A DNA stretch of 64,000 bases from Streptomyces sp. NRRL WC-3605 (GCF_001509795.1 NZ_LLZN01000091.1:124001-188000); one strand, 5' to 3'; counted from the first letter of the stretch, positions 1 to 8,853 are shown. Notes: generated by a model not told the origin, from the sequence alone. Made by a program: numbers and translations.

Positions 1-175
1 CGCCCCCTCCGGCTTGGCTGGTTGCGTACCTCTTTGTGAAAAGCCGTATTCGCTGCGTGAAGGTTAGGCGTAGGCTCGGGCATATGCGGATTGCGGTTTC
101 CTCAGCGGGCGGGGCACGGCACAGGCCGCGAGCGTTATACGGGCGGCCGTGGGCGGGAAGGAGCAGTGGGGCGCG

Positions 176-367
176 GTGAACGACAGCACGATCACTCTTC
201 CCTAGCTCGTCGTCCGGCAGGACGACAACGGCAATCGCTATCGCGTGGGCCGGTACGCGACCCGGGCGGAGGCCGAGAAGATCGCGGACAGCCTCGACGG
301 CCGTGGACACAAGCAGCTCTACTGGGTCGAGCGCATCACACCGAACGGCAGCGGCGCCGACCGCTGA
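176..367 (+). pseudogene. SPOR-domain protein gene interrupted by an amber codon
   Basis: Read from GTG 176 to TGA 365-367 this is a 63-codon frame, with an RBS-like AAGGAG at 158-163. The only interruption is TAG at codon 10 (203-205). After it the frame runs cleanly, including RYATRAEAEKIADSLDGRG and HKQLYWVERITPNG. These are typical of the tiny (about 62 residue) SPOR-type proteins of Streptomyces, as I remember them. Those carry Trp (TGG) after LP where the TAG lies here, so a single G-to-A change explains the stop. SPOR domains generally bind denuded peptidoglycan, but the role of these cytosolic mini-proteins is unknown. Either a recent nonsense mutation, a sequencing error, or readthrough. 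Confidence 0.7.
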
Positions 368-395
368 CCCGACGCGCTCCCGTAGGCTCCGGCGC

Positions 396-794
396 ATGAC
401 GGAACGGATCGTGGTCGGCGCCGCGCTGCTGGACGCGGGACGCCTGCTCGCCGCACGCCGGAGTGCGCCGGCGGACCTGGCCGGGCGCTGGGAGCTCCCC
501 GGCGGCAAGGTCGAACCGGGCGAGGAGCCCGACGCGGCGCTCGCCCGCGAACTGCGCGAGGAACTCGGCGTGGACGCCGAGGTGATGGAGCGCGTCCCGG
601 GCGTCTGGCCCCTGCGGGCCCCCTTCGTCCTCCATGTGTGGACGGCCCGCCTGCGGCCCGCCAGCCCGGCGCCCCAGCCCCTGGAGGACCACGACGACCT
701 GCGCTGGCTCGACGCCGGCGAGCTGTGGGACGTCGACTGGCTGGAGCAGGACGTGCCCGCCGTCCGCGAGGTGGCCCGGCGGCTGACGTCCTGA
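396..794 (+). CDS. NUDIX hydrolase (MutT-like nucleotide pyrophosphohydrolase)
   Basis: A 132-residue protein, the usual size of a single NUDIX domain. The NUDIX box (G-x5-E-x7-REUXEEXGU) is complete: GGKVEPGEEPDAALAREL followed by REELGV, around residues 33-55. It resembles (deoxy)nucleoside triphosphate pyrophosphohydrolases of the MutT type, which clear oxidised nucleotides such as 8-oxo-dGTP. The actual substrate cannot be told from sequence. ATG 396 was chosen over the in-frame GTG upstream because the NUDIX beta strand begins right after it (ERIVVGAALL) and the upstream residues are low-complexity sequence overlapping the SPOR gene. It starts 28 bp after the SPOR frame ends. Confidence 0.85.
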   Translation: MTERIVVGAALLDAGRLLAARRSAPADLAGRWELPGGKVEPGEEPDAALARELREELGVDAEVMERVPGVWPLRAPFVLHVWTARLRPASPAPQPLEDHDDLRWLDAGELWDVDWLEQDVPAVREVARRLTS

Positions 795-881
795 CGAACC
801 CCTGCCCTTGACCCGCCCGGCGCGGTACTGTCGCCCGAATATCGGGTATGTGCCCATTAACCCCATGAAACCGGACATGGA

Positions 882-1313
882 GTGGCCCCCGCTGGCTGGG
901 AAGTGATCGGCGTGCTCGACACCGATGGCGACTGCGCCGAATGGACCTTCCCCGCGGAGCCCGGTGCCGTCCGGGCGGCCCGCGAGGCCGTACGCGCCCG
1001 GCTGCGCGCCTGGGAGCTGGGCACCCTCGCCGACGTCGCGGCCCTCCTGGTCAGCGAACTCGTGACCAACTCCCTGCGGCACGCCACCGGTCCCATCGGG
1101 GTGCGCCTGGTGCGTCCCTCCGGGGACGACGGGGTGCTGCTCGTCGAGGTCTCCGACCCCCTGCCCGATCCGCCGCGCGCCCGCAGCGCCGCCGACGAGG
1201 ACGAGAGCGGCCGCGGACTCCAGCTCGTGGCGCGCACCTCCCGCCGCTGGGGGACCCGGCCGGGACGCGGCACCGGCAAGACGGTCTGGTTCGAACTCGC
1301 GATCCCCCGCTGA
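882..1313 (+). CDS. ATP-binding anti-sigma-factor kinase, RsbW/SpoIIAB-like (HATPase_c_2)
   Basis: A 143-residue stand-alone GHKL ATPase of the anti-sigma kinase type. The N box is ELVTNSLRHA (about residues 59-68) and the glycine box is SGRGLQLV (about 109-116). The C-terminal KTVWFEL strand is shared with the last domain of the large regulator encoded just downstream. Proteins of this family sequester a sigma factor or phosphorylate an STAS-domain antagonist. No sigma factor or STAS gene lies nearby, so the partner is unknown. It starts at GTG 882. ATGs at 865 and 877 are in another frame and open only a 13-codon ORF. Confidence 0.85.
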   Translation: MAPAGWEVIGVLDTDGDCAEWTFPAEPGAVRAAREAVRARLRAWELGTLADVAALLVSELVTNSLRHATGPIGVRLVRPSGDDGVLLVEVSDPLPDPPRARSAADEDESGRGLQLVARTSRRWGTRPGRGTGKTVWFELAIPR

Positions 1314-1534
1314 CGCCCCGCGGCCCACGCTCCGTCAGCACCCGGCCGGACGCCCTTCGTCAGCCCCCTGCCGGACGCCCTCCGTCCGCCCCGGACCACC
1401 GGCGGCCGGTTCCCGCCGGTGACGGGTGACCAAGGTCGTGATTCGAGGGCGTGTCCGCTGGTTAGAAGACTGGAAGTGTTTCCGCGGCGGGGACCGAAAA
1501 GCATCGGGACCGTGCTGTGATCGTGAACACCGTG

Positions 1535-1563
1535 TTGTGCGGGGCCGTAGTGCTGGATACTGC
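1535..1563 (+). promoter_or_regulatory. Candidate housekeeping promoter for the PP2C regulator
   Basis: In the 307-bp gap (1314-1620) before the regulator gene, TTGTGC (1535-1540) lies 17 bp before TACTGC (1558-1563), which overlaps GATACT. This fits a weak HrdB-type promoter, with a leader of about 50 nt to the GTG at 1621. It is a pattern match only. The rest of the gap shows no other feature I can name. Confidence 0.3.
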
Positions 1564-1620
1564 GGGCAGCCGCCGCCGGTGACCGGTGCCGGACGCGGTG
1601 AGCTGGAGGGGACGGTTCGC

Positions 1621-4383
1621 GTGAGCGAGATACCAGCGAAGGCGACGGAGTCCGAGGACCCGTCGAACAAGGGCGGGGCGAGGGCCGCCGGGGATCTCTC
1701 CGACGCTCGCGCCTCCCACGGCACACCCGCCTCACACGGCACACCCGCCTCCCACGGCACACCCGTCTCCGCCGAGGCCGCCCCGGCCGGTGCACCGGAC
1801 GCCCGCGCACCCCACGGCCCGCAGGACCCGGACACGACCGCGTTCGGCTCCGAGGAGCCGCGCCCGGGCGAGCCGCTGTGGCAGAGCAAGCCGCCCGGTT
1901 CGATCTACGACTACATCAAGGTCGCGTCCTTCTCCATCGGCCCCGACGGCCTGGTCGACCAGTGGAGTCTGCGCGCCGAGCAGGTCTTCGGCATCCCCGC
2001 CGAGCGCGCGGTCGGCATGGACCCCATCGAGGCGTTCATCGACCCCGACCTGCGCGCGCAGGGCCAGCGGAAGATGGCCGAGATCCTGGACGGGCGCGAG
2101 TGGACCGGCGTGGTCCCCTTCCGGGTGCCGGACGGCGCCGAGGACGGCGGCCGGGGCAGGGACGGCCTCGCCGAGGTGTACGTCATGCCGACGCGGACCG
2201 AGGAGGGGGAGAAGGCCGCCGTCTGCATCGTCGTCGACGTCCGGACCCTGCGCCGGATGGAGACCGACCTCGCCGCCTCGCAGGCCATTTTCGGTCAATC
2301 TCCCTTCGGGTTCCTGCTGATCGACACCGATCTGCGGGTGCGCCGCGCCAACCAGCGCTTCGCCTCCCTGTTCGGCGGCGCCCCCGACGACCACCGTGGC
2401 CGGGGCGTCCACGACTACCTCGCCCGGCCCGAGGCCGAGCGGGTCGCGGCCACCCTGCGCCGCGTCCTGGAGAGCGGCGACTCCATCACCGACATGCACG
2501 TCACCGGCTTCCTGCCGGGCTCCGACGAGCGCCGCCACTGGTCCGTCAACCTCTACCGGGTGCACAGCGGCAGCGGCCGTCCCATCGGCATCGCCTGGCT
2601 GGGCATCGACATCACCGCCCGGCGCGCCGCCGCCCGCGAGGCGGCCGCCGCCCGGCGCAACCTCGCCCTGCTGAACGACGCCGGCGCCCGCATCGGCAAC
2701 TCCCTCGACCTGGAGACCACGGCCCGCGAACTCCTCGACGTCGTGGTGCCCGGCTTCTGCGACCTCGCCACCGTCGACCTCTACCAGGGGCTGCTGGCCG
2801 GTGACGAGACGCCGCCCGGACTCGCCGACGGCAGCGCGGAACTGCGCCGGGTCGCCTTCTCCAGCGCCGTCTCCGACGCGCCCTTCGTGGGCGGCGGCGC
2901 CGAGGTCGCCGTCGGCGGCGTGCACCACTACCCGTTCAACTCGCCCTGCGCGGACGCCCTGCGCACGGCCCGCGTACAGCACGTGCCCGGCGAGGAGGGC
3001 GGGCTCGTGCAGTCCACGCTCGCCGTGCCGATGGTCGCCCACGACACCGTCGTCGGACTCGCCCAGTTCGCCCGGACGAAGGGCAGCGAGCCGTTCGGGG
3101 ACCGCGACCGCGAACTCGCCGTGGAACTCGCGGCCCGCGCGGCGGTCTGCATCGACAACGCCCGCCTGTACCGGCGCGAGCACGAACGCGCCCTGATACT
3201 GCAGCGGTCGCTGCTGCCGCCCGGCGACCCGGTCGCCGCCGGACTCGACATCGCCTGCCGCTATCTGCCCGGCAACGCCTCCTCCGACCGGCACAGCGAG
3301 GTGGGCGGCGACTGGTTCGACGTCATCGAACTGCCCGGCCACCGCACCGCGCTGGTCGTCGGCGACGTGATGGGGCGCGGGCTGCGCGCCGCCGTCGCGA
3401 TGGGCGAACTGCGCTCCGCCGTACGGACGCTGGCACTGCTGGACCTCGAACCGGCCGAGGTGCTGTCCGCGCTCGACGAGATCGCGCGCGGGCTCGGCGC
3501 CCCCGGCGGGGTGCAGCAGGCCACCCGCGCGGCGCGCCGGCCCCGCGAGGCGGACCTGTCCGAGGTGTACCTCGCCACCTGCGTGTACGCCGTCTACGAC
3601 TCGGTGACCCGGCGCTGCACCTTCGCCAACGCCGGGCATCTGCCGCCGGTCCTCGTCGAGCCCGGCGAGGACGCGCTGATGCTGGACGTGCCGCCGGGGA
3701 TGCCGCTCGGCGTCGGCGGCGAGCCGTTCGAGGAGGTGGAGGTCGAACTGCCCGAGGGCGCCCTGCTGGCGCTCTACACGGATGGACTGGTCGAGTCGCG
3801 CGACCATCCCCTGGACGAGGGGCTCCAGGCGTTCGTGGGCGCGCTCACCGACCCGTCGAGGCCGCTGGAGGACGTGTGCGACCACGTCCTCAACACCCTC
3901 GACACCCATCACGGCGAGGACGACATCGCGCTGCTGATGGCCCGTGTGCAGGGGCTGCCCGCCGACTCGGTCGGCGACTGGACGCTGCCGCGCGAGCCGC
4001 GCAGCGTGGGGCGCGCCCGCGAGTACGCCCGCGCCCGGCTGCAGTCGTGGGACCTGGAGGCGCTGGTCGACACCACCGAACTCCTCGTCAGCGAACTGGT
4101 CACCAACGCGCTGCGCTACGGCGAGGGCGAGATCCGGCTCCGCCTGCTCCTGGACCGCACGCTGGTGTGCGAGGTCTGGGACGCCGGCCTGGTCCAGCCG
4201 CGCCGCCGCCGCGCCCGCGACACGGACGAGGGCGGCCGCGGTCTCCAGCTGGTCGGCCTGCTCAGCGCGGCCTGGGGCTCCCGCCGTACACCGCGCGGCA
4301 AGACGGTCTGGTTCGAACTCCCGCTCCCCGACGGCGAAACCACCCTGACCGACCCGGCCGAGGCCCTCCTGAGCCTCTTCTGA
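1621..4383 (+). CDS. PAS-PAS-GAF-PP2C (SpoIIE-type) phosphatase with C-terminal anti-sigma kinase domain
   Basis: A 920-residue soluble regulator. After a disordered N-terminus come two PAS domains (about 92-210 and 220-340), a GAF domain (about 350-510), a PP2C/SpoIIE phosphatase (about 525-775) and an RsbW-like ATPase (about 785-915). The metal-binding motifs are intact: GGDWFDVIEL, VGDVMGRG, YTDGLVESRD and GEDDIALL. The ATPase has the N box ELVTNALRYG and the G box GRGLQLVG. One chain therefore holds both the phosphatase and the kinase of a partner-switching module, with three likely sensor domains. GTG 1621 was chosen for the GGAGGGG at 1605-1611. A longer frame starts at GTG 1426 and would include a TTA codon at 1462-1464. 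Confidence 0.88.
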   Translation: MSEIPAKATESEDPSNKGGARAAGDLSDARASHGTPASHGTPASHGTPVSAEAAPAGAPDARAPHGPQDPDTTAFGSEEPRPGEPLWQSKPPGSIYDYIKVASFSIGPDGLVDQWSLRAEQVFGIPAERAVGMDPIEAFIDPDLRAQGQRKMAEILDGREWTGVVPFRVPDGAEDGGRGRDGLAEVYVMPTRTEEGEKAAVCIVVDVRTLRRMETDLAASQAIFGQSPFGFLLIDTDLRVRRANQRFASLFGGAPDDHRGRGVHDYLARPEAERVAATLRRVLESGDSITDMHVTGFLPGSDERRHWSVNLYRVHSGSGRPIGIAWLGIDITARRAAAREAAAARRNLALLNDAGARIGNSLDLETTARELLDVVVPGFCDLATVDLYQGLLAGDETPPGLADGSAELRRVAFSSAVSDAPFVGGGAEVAVGGVHHYPFNSPCADALRTARVQHVPGEEGGLVQSTLAVPMVAHDTVVGLAQFARTKGSEPFGDRDRELAVELAARAAVCIDNARLYRREHERALILQRSLLPPGDPVAAGLDIACRYLPGNASSDRHSEVGGDWFDVIELPGHRTALVVGDVMGRGLRAAVAMGELRSAVRTLALLDLEPAEVLSALDEIARGLGAPGGVQQATRAARRPREADLSEVYLATCVYAVYDSVTRRCTFANAGHLPPVLVEPGEDALMLDVPPGMPLGVGGEPFEEVEVELPEGALLALYTDGLVESRDHPLDEGLQAFVGALTDPSRPLEDVCDHVLNTLDTHHGEDDIALLMARVQGLPADSVGDWTLPREPRSVGRAREYARARLQSWDLEALVDTTELLVSELVTNALRYGEGEIRLRLLLDRTLVCEVWDAGLVQPRRRRARDTDEGGRGLQLVGLLSAAWGSRRTPRGKTVWFELPLPDGETTLTDPAEALLSLF
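1711..1764 (+). repeat. 18-bp tandem repeat, three copies
   Basis: Three consecutive 18-bp units (1711-1728, 1729-1746, 1747-1764) differ at one base and encode ASHGTP three times in the disordered N-terminus of the PP2C regulator. Copy number is expected to vary between strains. Confidence 0.9.
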
Positions 4384-4450
4384 CCCTGGCCCCCTCCACT
4401 CCGGCCCGCCCGGTTCGGGGCGCCGGGGTCGAGATGGCGCCGGACGCCCC

Positions 4451-4473
4451 GCTCGGGAGTAGCCGTCCCGAGC
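4451..4473. terminator. Short inverted repeat between convergent genes
   Basis: GCTCGGGA (4451-4458) and TCCCGAGC (4466-4473) form an 8-bp stem with a 7-nt loop. They lie between the ends of the PP2C gene (4383) and the convergent membrane-protein gene (4484). It may end transcription from both sides, but the stem is short and has no T tract. Confidence 0.4.
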
Positions 4474-4483
4474 CACGCCCCGG

Positions 4484-6070
4484 TCACCCCTGCTCGTCCA
4501 CCTCGCGGCGTCGGCCGGAGGTCCGGGGGCCGCCGTAGCTCCCTGGTGTGGGGTGCAGGGCGCCGACGGCCGCGGCCGTCAGGTCGGGGGTCGGCTCGGG
4601 TGGGTGGCCGTGGAGGCGGATGTCCTCGTCGGCCAGGTCGCGGGCCTCCTCGGCCAGCGCGTCGGCCGTCACCAGGTCGGCCAGGTCCTCCACGCGCTCG
4701 CAGCGGCGGGCCTCCGCCAGGCGGGTGCGGGCCGCGCACCCCACCACCGCCCCGTGCGTCGCCACGACGTCGTCCGCCCCCGCGACGGCCGCCCGCGCGC
4801 AGAGGGCGGCGGCGGCCGGGAGCACCCCGGCACGCCCGGCGGCCAGGGGTGCCACGGCCCGCACGATCCGCCGCAGCAACCCCAGCGGGTCGTACGGCCG
4901 TCCCGAGGCCAGCTCCTGCCGTACGCCCGCCAGGACGACGTCGGCGTGGCCCGCGCGGGCGCGCAGCTCGCCCGGCGTGACGTCCGGGTGGGCGGCGGTC
5001 TCCCCGGCGAGGGCCCGTCGGGCGCCGGCGATCTCCGCCTCCGCGCCGGTCAGCGCGGCCGGTACCAGCTCCGCGGCCGCCGCGAGGTCCCGGCGCAGCC
5101 GTTCGACGCCGTCGATGAGGATCCCGGCCTGGGCGACGGCGCCCTCGGCGGCCCGCAGGCGGCTCGCCGCCCGCCCGACGTCCCCGGCGTCGGCGGCCTG
5201 CCGGGCGAGGTTCAGACGGGTGGTCGCGAACACCAGGCGGTCCTTGGCCTGTTCGACGTTCCCCACGACCGTGGAGGCCGCCGAGGCGGCGTAGCGCTCG
5301 CCGAGGTCGCGGAGGGTCGCGTCTGCGTCCCCGGTCCGTGCGGTCAGGCCCCGGAACCGGCCCTCCGCGACGGCCAGGGCGGCCCCCAGCCCGCCGCCCG
5401 GTCCCTCCTCGAGGCGCCGCAGCGTGTCGAAGGCGGCGGCCCGCACGTCCAGCAGCCGCCCCGCCTCCTCGCACCGCCCGACGACACCCGCCAGCGCGTG
5501 CCGGCGGGCCGCGTCCTCCTCGGGGACCCCGTGCTCGTACCGCCAGCGGATGCGGAAGGCCGCCGCCAGTTCGGTCTCGGCCTCCCGCAGGGCCCGCCGG
5601 ACGTCCTCGATCTCCTCCGGCGGCCCGTCCTCGAACCGGGCCTCGGCGAACCCCAGCTCCTCACGGCCGACCCGCACCCACCCGTCCGCGCGGACCAGCG
5701 CGTCCCGGGCCCGCTCGTCCAGCTCCTCGTCAGGTGGTTCCGCGCCCGGCACCGGCGCCCCACCGGGGGTCGTACGCCCCGTGGCCCGCCGTCTGCGCCG
5801 CCAGAACCCGAAGCTCGCCAGCGCCCCCGCCGCGACCACGGCGATCATGGGGAGCACGAGATCGGCGGTGTGCGTGCCCCGGTCGTCCCGCTGGCCGAGC
5901 GCGCCCGCCACCGGCCGGTGCGGCCCGCCGCCCACCGTGCCGCCGGCCGCCGTGCCGGGCAGTACCAGCCACGCCACCCCGATCAGCGCGCCCAGCAGGG
6001 AGTGCGCCACGCGCGCGGATATGTGCGCGCGGGAGCGCCGCGGCCGGCCCCGGATCAAGGATGACGTCAC
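4484..6070 (-). CDS. Membrane-anchored coiled-coil protein; TPM-domain protein family lacking the TPM domain
   Basis: A 528-residue protein with a GTG start. A signal-like helix (about residues 22-45, ending near LPGTAAGG) is followed after about 30 residues by a membrane span (LVLPMIAVVAAGALASFGF), an RRRRR stop-transfer and about 400 residues of Ala/Glu/Arg-rich helix. The span, the basic cluster and the later YAASAASTVVGNVEQAKDRL match the back half of Streptomyces TPM-domain (Psb32/TPM phosphatase) proteins as I know them. In those, roughly 130 extracellular TPM residues sit between signal and span; here they are absent. Function is unknown. It lies 72 bp downstream of the sdh operon and could be read through from it. 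Confidence 0.7.
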   Translation of the reverse strand: MTSSLIRGRPRRSRAHISARVAHSLLGALIGVAWLVLPGTAAGGTVGGGPHRPVAGALGQRDDRGTHTADLVLPMIAVVAAGALASFGFWRRRRRATGRTTPGGAPVPGAEPPDEELDERARDALVRADGWVRVGREELGFAEARFEDGPPEEIEDVRRALREAETELAAAFRIRWRYEHGVPEEDAARRHALAGVVGRCEEAGRLLDVRAAAFDTLRRLEEGPGGGLGAALAVAEGRFRGLTARTGDADATLRDLGERYAASAASTVVGNVEQAKDRLVFATTRLNLARQAADAGDVGRAASRLRAAEGAVAQAGILIDGVERLRRDLAAAAELVPAALTGAEAEIAGARRALAGETAAHPDVTPGELRARAGHADVVLAGVRQELASGRPYDPLGLLRRIVRAVAPLAAGRAGVLPAAAALCARAAVAGADDVVATHGAVVGCAARTRLAEARRCERVEDLADLVTADALAEEARDLADEDIRLHGHPPEPTPDLTAAAVGALHPTPGSYGGPRTSGRRREVDEQG

Positions 6071-6142
6071 ATTCCGGAGCGTATGAGCAGGTATGCGCCC
6101 GCGCGACCGGGATGCGTCAGGGGAGGTGCGGGCGCGCCCCCA

Positions 6143-6913
6143 CTACGAGGACCGCCTCCTGATCTTCGAGCCCAGCCACACCAGCGGGTCGTACTTGCGG
6201 TCCACGGCCCGTTCCTTCAGCGGGATGAGCGCGTTGTCCGTGATCTTGATGCCCTCGGGGCACACCTCGGTGCAGCACTTGGTGATGTTGCAGTACCCGA
6301 GGCCGTGCTCGTCCTGCGCCGTCCTCTTGCGGTCCAGCCCGCTCTCGGCGGCCGCGTCCAGCGGGTGCATGTCCAGCTCGGCGACGCGCATCAGGAAGCG
6401 GGGCCCGGCGAAGGCCGGCTTGTTCTCCTCGTGGTCGCGCACCACATGGCAGGTGTCCTGGCACAGGAAGCACTCGATGCACTTGCGGAACTCCTGCGAG
6501 CGGTCCACGTCCTCCTGCATCATCCGGTACTCGCCGGGGGCCACGCCCTCCGGCGGCACGAACGCGGGCACCTGCCGGGCCTTGTCGTAGTTGAAGCCGA
6601 CGTCCGTCACCAGGTCCCGTACGACCGGGAAGGCCCGCAGCGGGGTGACGGTGATCGTCTCCTCGCGGGTGAACACCGACATCCGGGTCATGCACATCAG
6701 CCGCGGCCGCCCGTTGATCTCGGCCGAGCACGAGCCGCACTTGCCCGCCTTGCAGTTCCAGCGGACGGCCAGGTCGGGCGCCTGGGTGGCCTGGAGGCGG
6801 TGGATGATGTCGAGGACGACCTCGCCGTCGTTCACCTCGACGGCGAAGTCCTCCAGGGCGCCGCCTTGCACGTCCCCCCGCCACACCCTGAAGCGGGCCT
6901 CGTAGCTGCTCAC
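6143..6913 (-). CDS. sdhB: Succinate dehydrogenase/fumarate reductase iron-sulfur subunit
   Basis: A 256-residue electron-transfer subunit. Cys motifs for all three clusters are present: NCKAGKCGSC with a later MCM Cys for [2Fe-2S], CIECFLCQDTC for [4Fe-4S], and CNITKCCTEVCPEG for [3Fe-4S]. It passes electrons from the FAD subunit to the membrane anchor. The GTG start at 6913 overlaps the sdhA stop (GTGA), so the two are translationally coupled. This start gives the family's usual N-terminus; the longer open frame upstream only reads through sdhA. Confidence 0.93.
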   Translation of the reverse strand: MSSYEARFRVWRGDVQGGALEDFAVEVNDGEVVLDIIHRLQATQAPDLAVRWNCKAGKCGSCSAEINGRPRLMCMTRMSVFTREETITVTPLRAFPVVRDLVTDVGFNYDKARQVPAFVPPEGVAPGEYRMMQEDVDRSQEFRKCIECFLCQDTCHVVRDHEENKPAFAGPRFLMRVAELDMHPLDAAAESGLDRKRTAQDEHGLGYCNITKCCTEVCPEGIKITDNALIPLKERAVDRKYDPLVWLGSKIRRRSS

Positions 6914-8853
6914 TGGTAGAGCTCCTCTTCGGCGAGGTACTTGACCAGCTCCTCCTTCTCGAAGAGGGCGAGCAGGTCCTGTCGGACGGGTTCGGTGGTC
7001 TCCCGGACGAGGTCGATCTGGCCGCGCTCGGGGTCGGTGGCCGCGAGGCCGCCCGTCGGGTCGGTGAGACGGCACAGCAGATTGATGTTGCGCCACCGGC
7101 GGTCCATGTCCGGATGGTCCTCGCGGGTGTGGCCGCCGCGCGACTCGGTGCGCTCCAGCGCCGCCCGCGCCACGCACTCGCTGACCAGCAGCATGTTCCG
7201 CAGGTCCAGCGCGAGGTGCCAGCCCGGGTTGAACTGCCGGTGCCCCTCGACCCCGGCCCGCCGCGCCCGCACCCGCAGCTCGGCCAGCTTCTCCAGCGCC
7301 TGCTCCATCTCGGCCTCGCGGCGGATGATGCCGACCAGGTCGTTCATGGCCTGCTGCAGTTCCTGGTGCAGGGTGTACGGGTTCTCCGGCGGGCGCCCGG
7401 CGTCCGCGGACCCGGCCGGCCCCTCCGCCGAGAAGGGCCGCAGCGCCTCCGCCGCCGCGTTGTCGATCTGCACGTCGCCGACTCCGGGGCGCTCGAACGC
7501 CTGGGCGGCCGCGTGCTCGGCGGCGTGCCAGCCCGCCCGGCGCCCGAAGACCAGCAGGTCGGAGAGCGAGTTGCCGCCCAGCCGGTTGGAGCCGTGCATC
7601 CCGCCGGCCACCTCACCGGCCGCGAACAGCCCCGGCACCCCGCGGGCCGCCGCCGTGTCCGAGTCGACCGCGATCCCGCCCATGACGTAGTGGCAGGTAG
7701 GCCCGACCTCCATCGCCTCGGCGGTGATGTCGACGTCCGCCAGCTCCTTGAACTGGTGGTACATCGACGGCAGCCGGCGCCGGATCACCTCGGCGGGCAT
7801 CCGCGTGGACACGTCCAGGAAGACCCCGCCGTGCGGGGAGCCCCGGCCCGCCTTCACCTCGGCGTTGATCGCGCGGGCGACCTCGTCGCGGGGGAGCAGC
7901 TCGGGAGGGCGCCGGTTGTTGTCCGGGTCCTCGTACCAGCGGTCGCCCTCCTCCTCCGACTCCGCGTACTTCTCCTTGAAGACGTCGGGGACGTAGTCGA
8001 ACATGAACCGCTTGCCCTCGGAGTTGCGCAGCACCCCGCCGTCGCCGCGCACCGACTCGGTGACCAGGATGCCCTTCACCGACGGCGGCCAGACCATCCC
8101 CGTCGGGTGGAACTGCACGAACTCCATGTTCAGCAGCGGCGCCCCGGCGAGCAGCGCCAGCGCGTGCCCGTCGCCGGTGTACTCCCACGAGTTCGACGTC
8201 ACCTTGAAGGACTTGCCGATGCCGCCGGTCGCGATGACCACGGACGGGGCCTCCAGGACGAAGAAGCGGCCGGTCTCCCGCTCGTAGGCGAAGACGCCGG
8301 AGACGCGGCTGCCGTCCTTCAGGATCCGGGTGACCGTGCACTCCTGATAGACCTTCAGCCGCGACTCGTAGTCCCCGGTCTCCTTCTTGTCCTCCTGCTG
8401 GAGCGAGACGATCTTCTGCTGGAGGGTGCGGATCAGCTCCAGGCCGGTGCGGTCGCCGACGTGCGCGAGGCGCGGGTACTCGTGCCCGCCGAAGTTGCGC
8501 TGCGAGATCCGGCCGTCCTTCGTACGGTCGAAGAGCGCGCCCCAGGTCTCCAGCTCCCACACCCGCTGCGGGGCCTCCTGGGCGTGCAGCTCGGCCATCC
8601 GCCACTGGTTGAGGAACTTTCCGCCGCGCATGGTGTCGCGGAAGTGCACCTGCCAGTTGTCGTGCTCGTTGGCGTTGGCCATGGCCGCCGCGATACCGCC
8701 CTCGGCCATCACGGTGTGTGCCTTGCCGAACAGCGACTTGCAGATCACGGCCGTACGGGCGCCCCGCTCCCGCGCCTCGATCGCCGCGCGGAGGCCGGCG
8801 CCCCCGGCACCGACCACGACGACGTCCCACTCCTGCCGGTCGACCACGGACAT
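6910..8853 (-). CDS. sdhA: Succinate dehydrogenase/fumarate reductase flavoprotein subunit
   Basis: A 647-residue catalytic subunit. It has the dinucleotide-binding motif VVVGAGGAGLRAAIEARERG near the N-terminus, the covalent-FAD His in AHTVMAEGG, and the substrate/flavin motifs TGDGHALALLAGA and HGSNRLGGNSL. It oxidises succinate to fumarate, or the reverse, on the cytoplasmic face. ATG 8853 was chosen because GGTGGGGA lies 8 nt upstream; an in-frame GTG at 8868 is less well placed. Length, gene order (anchor, A, B) and subunit sizes match the actinobacterial Sdh1-type enzyme (M. tuberculosis Rv0247c-Rv0249c) rather than the four-gene sdhCDAB type. Confidence 0.93.
   Translation of the reverse strand: MSVVDRQEWDVVVVGAGGAGLRAAIEARERGARTAVICKSLFGKAHTVMAEGGIAAAMANANEHDNWQVHFRDTMRGGKFLNQWRMAELHAQEAPQRVWELETWGALFDRTKDGRISQRNFGGHEYPRLAHVGDRTGLELIRTLQQKIVSLQQEDKKETGDYESRLKVYQECTVTRILKDGSRVSGVFAYERETGRFFVLEAPSVVIATGGIGKSFKVTSNSWEYTGDGHALALLAGAPLLNMEFVQFHPTGMVWPPSVKGILVTESVRGDGGVLRNSEGKRFMFDYVPDVFKEKYAESEEEGDRWYEDPDNNRRPPELLPRDEVARAINAEVKAGRGSPHGGVFLDVSTRMPAEVIRRRLPSMYHQFKELADVDITAEAMEVGPTCHYVMGGIAVDSDTAAARGVPGLFAAGEVAGGMHGSNRLGGNSLSDLLVFGRRAGWHAAEHAAAQAFERPGVGDVQIDNAAAEALRPFSAEGPAGSADAGRPPENPYTLHQELQQAMNDLVGIIRREAEMEQALEKLAELRVRARRAGVEGHRQFNPGWHLALDLRNMLLVSECVARAALERTESRGGHTREDHPDMDRRWRNINLLCRLTDPTGGLAATDPERGQIDLVRETTEPVRQDLLALFEKEELVKYLAEEELYQ

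Noticed and set aside
865..906. 13-codon ORF overlapping the RsbW-like start
   Set aside because: Too short, no separate RBS, no sign of conservation visible from one sequence.
1732..4476. A 914-codon minus-strand ORF opposite the PP2C regulator
   Set aside because: Antisense shadow of a high-GC gene; composition is Ala/Gly/Arg/Val-rich with no domain, while the plus strand has intact catalytic motifs.
6062..6069. TGACGTCA palindrome as an operator
   Set aside because: Eight bases overlapping a GTG ACG TCA start; expected by chance at this GC and length.
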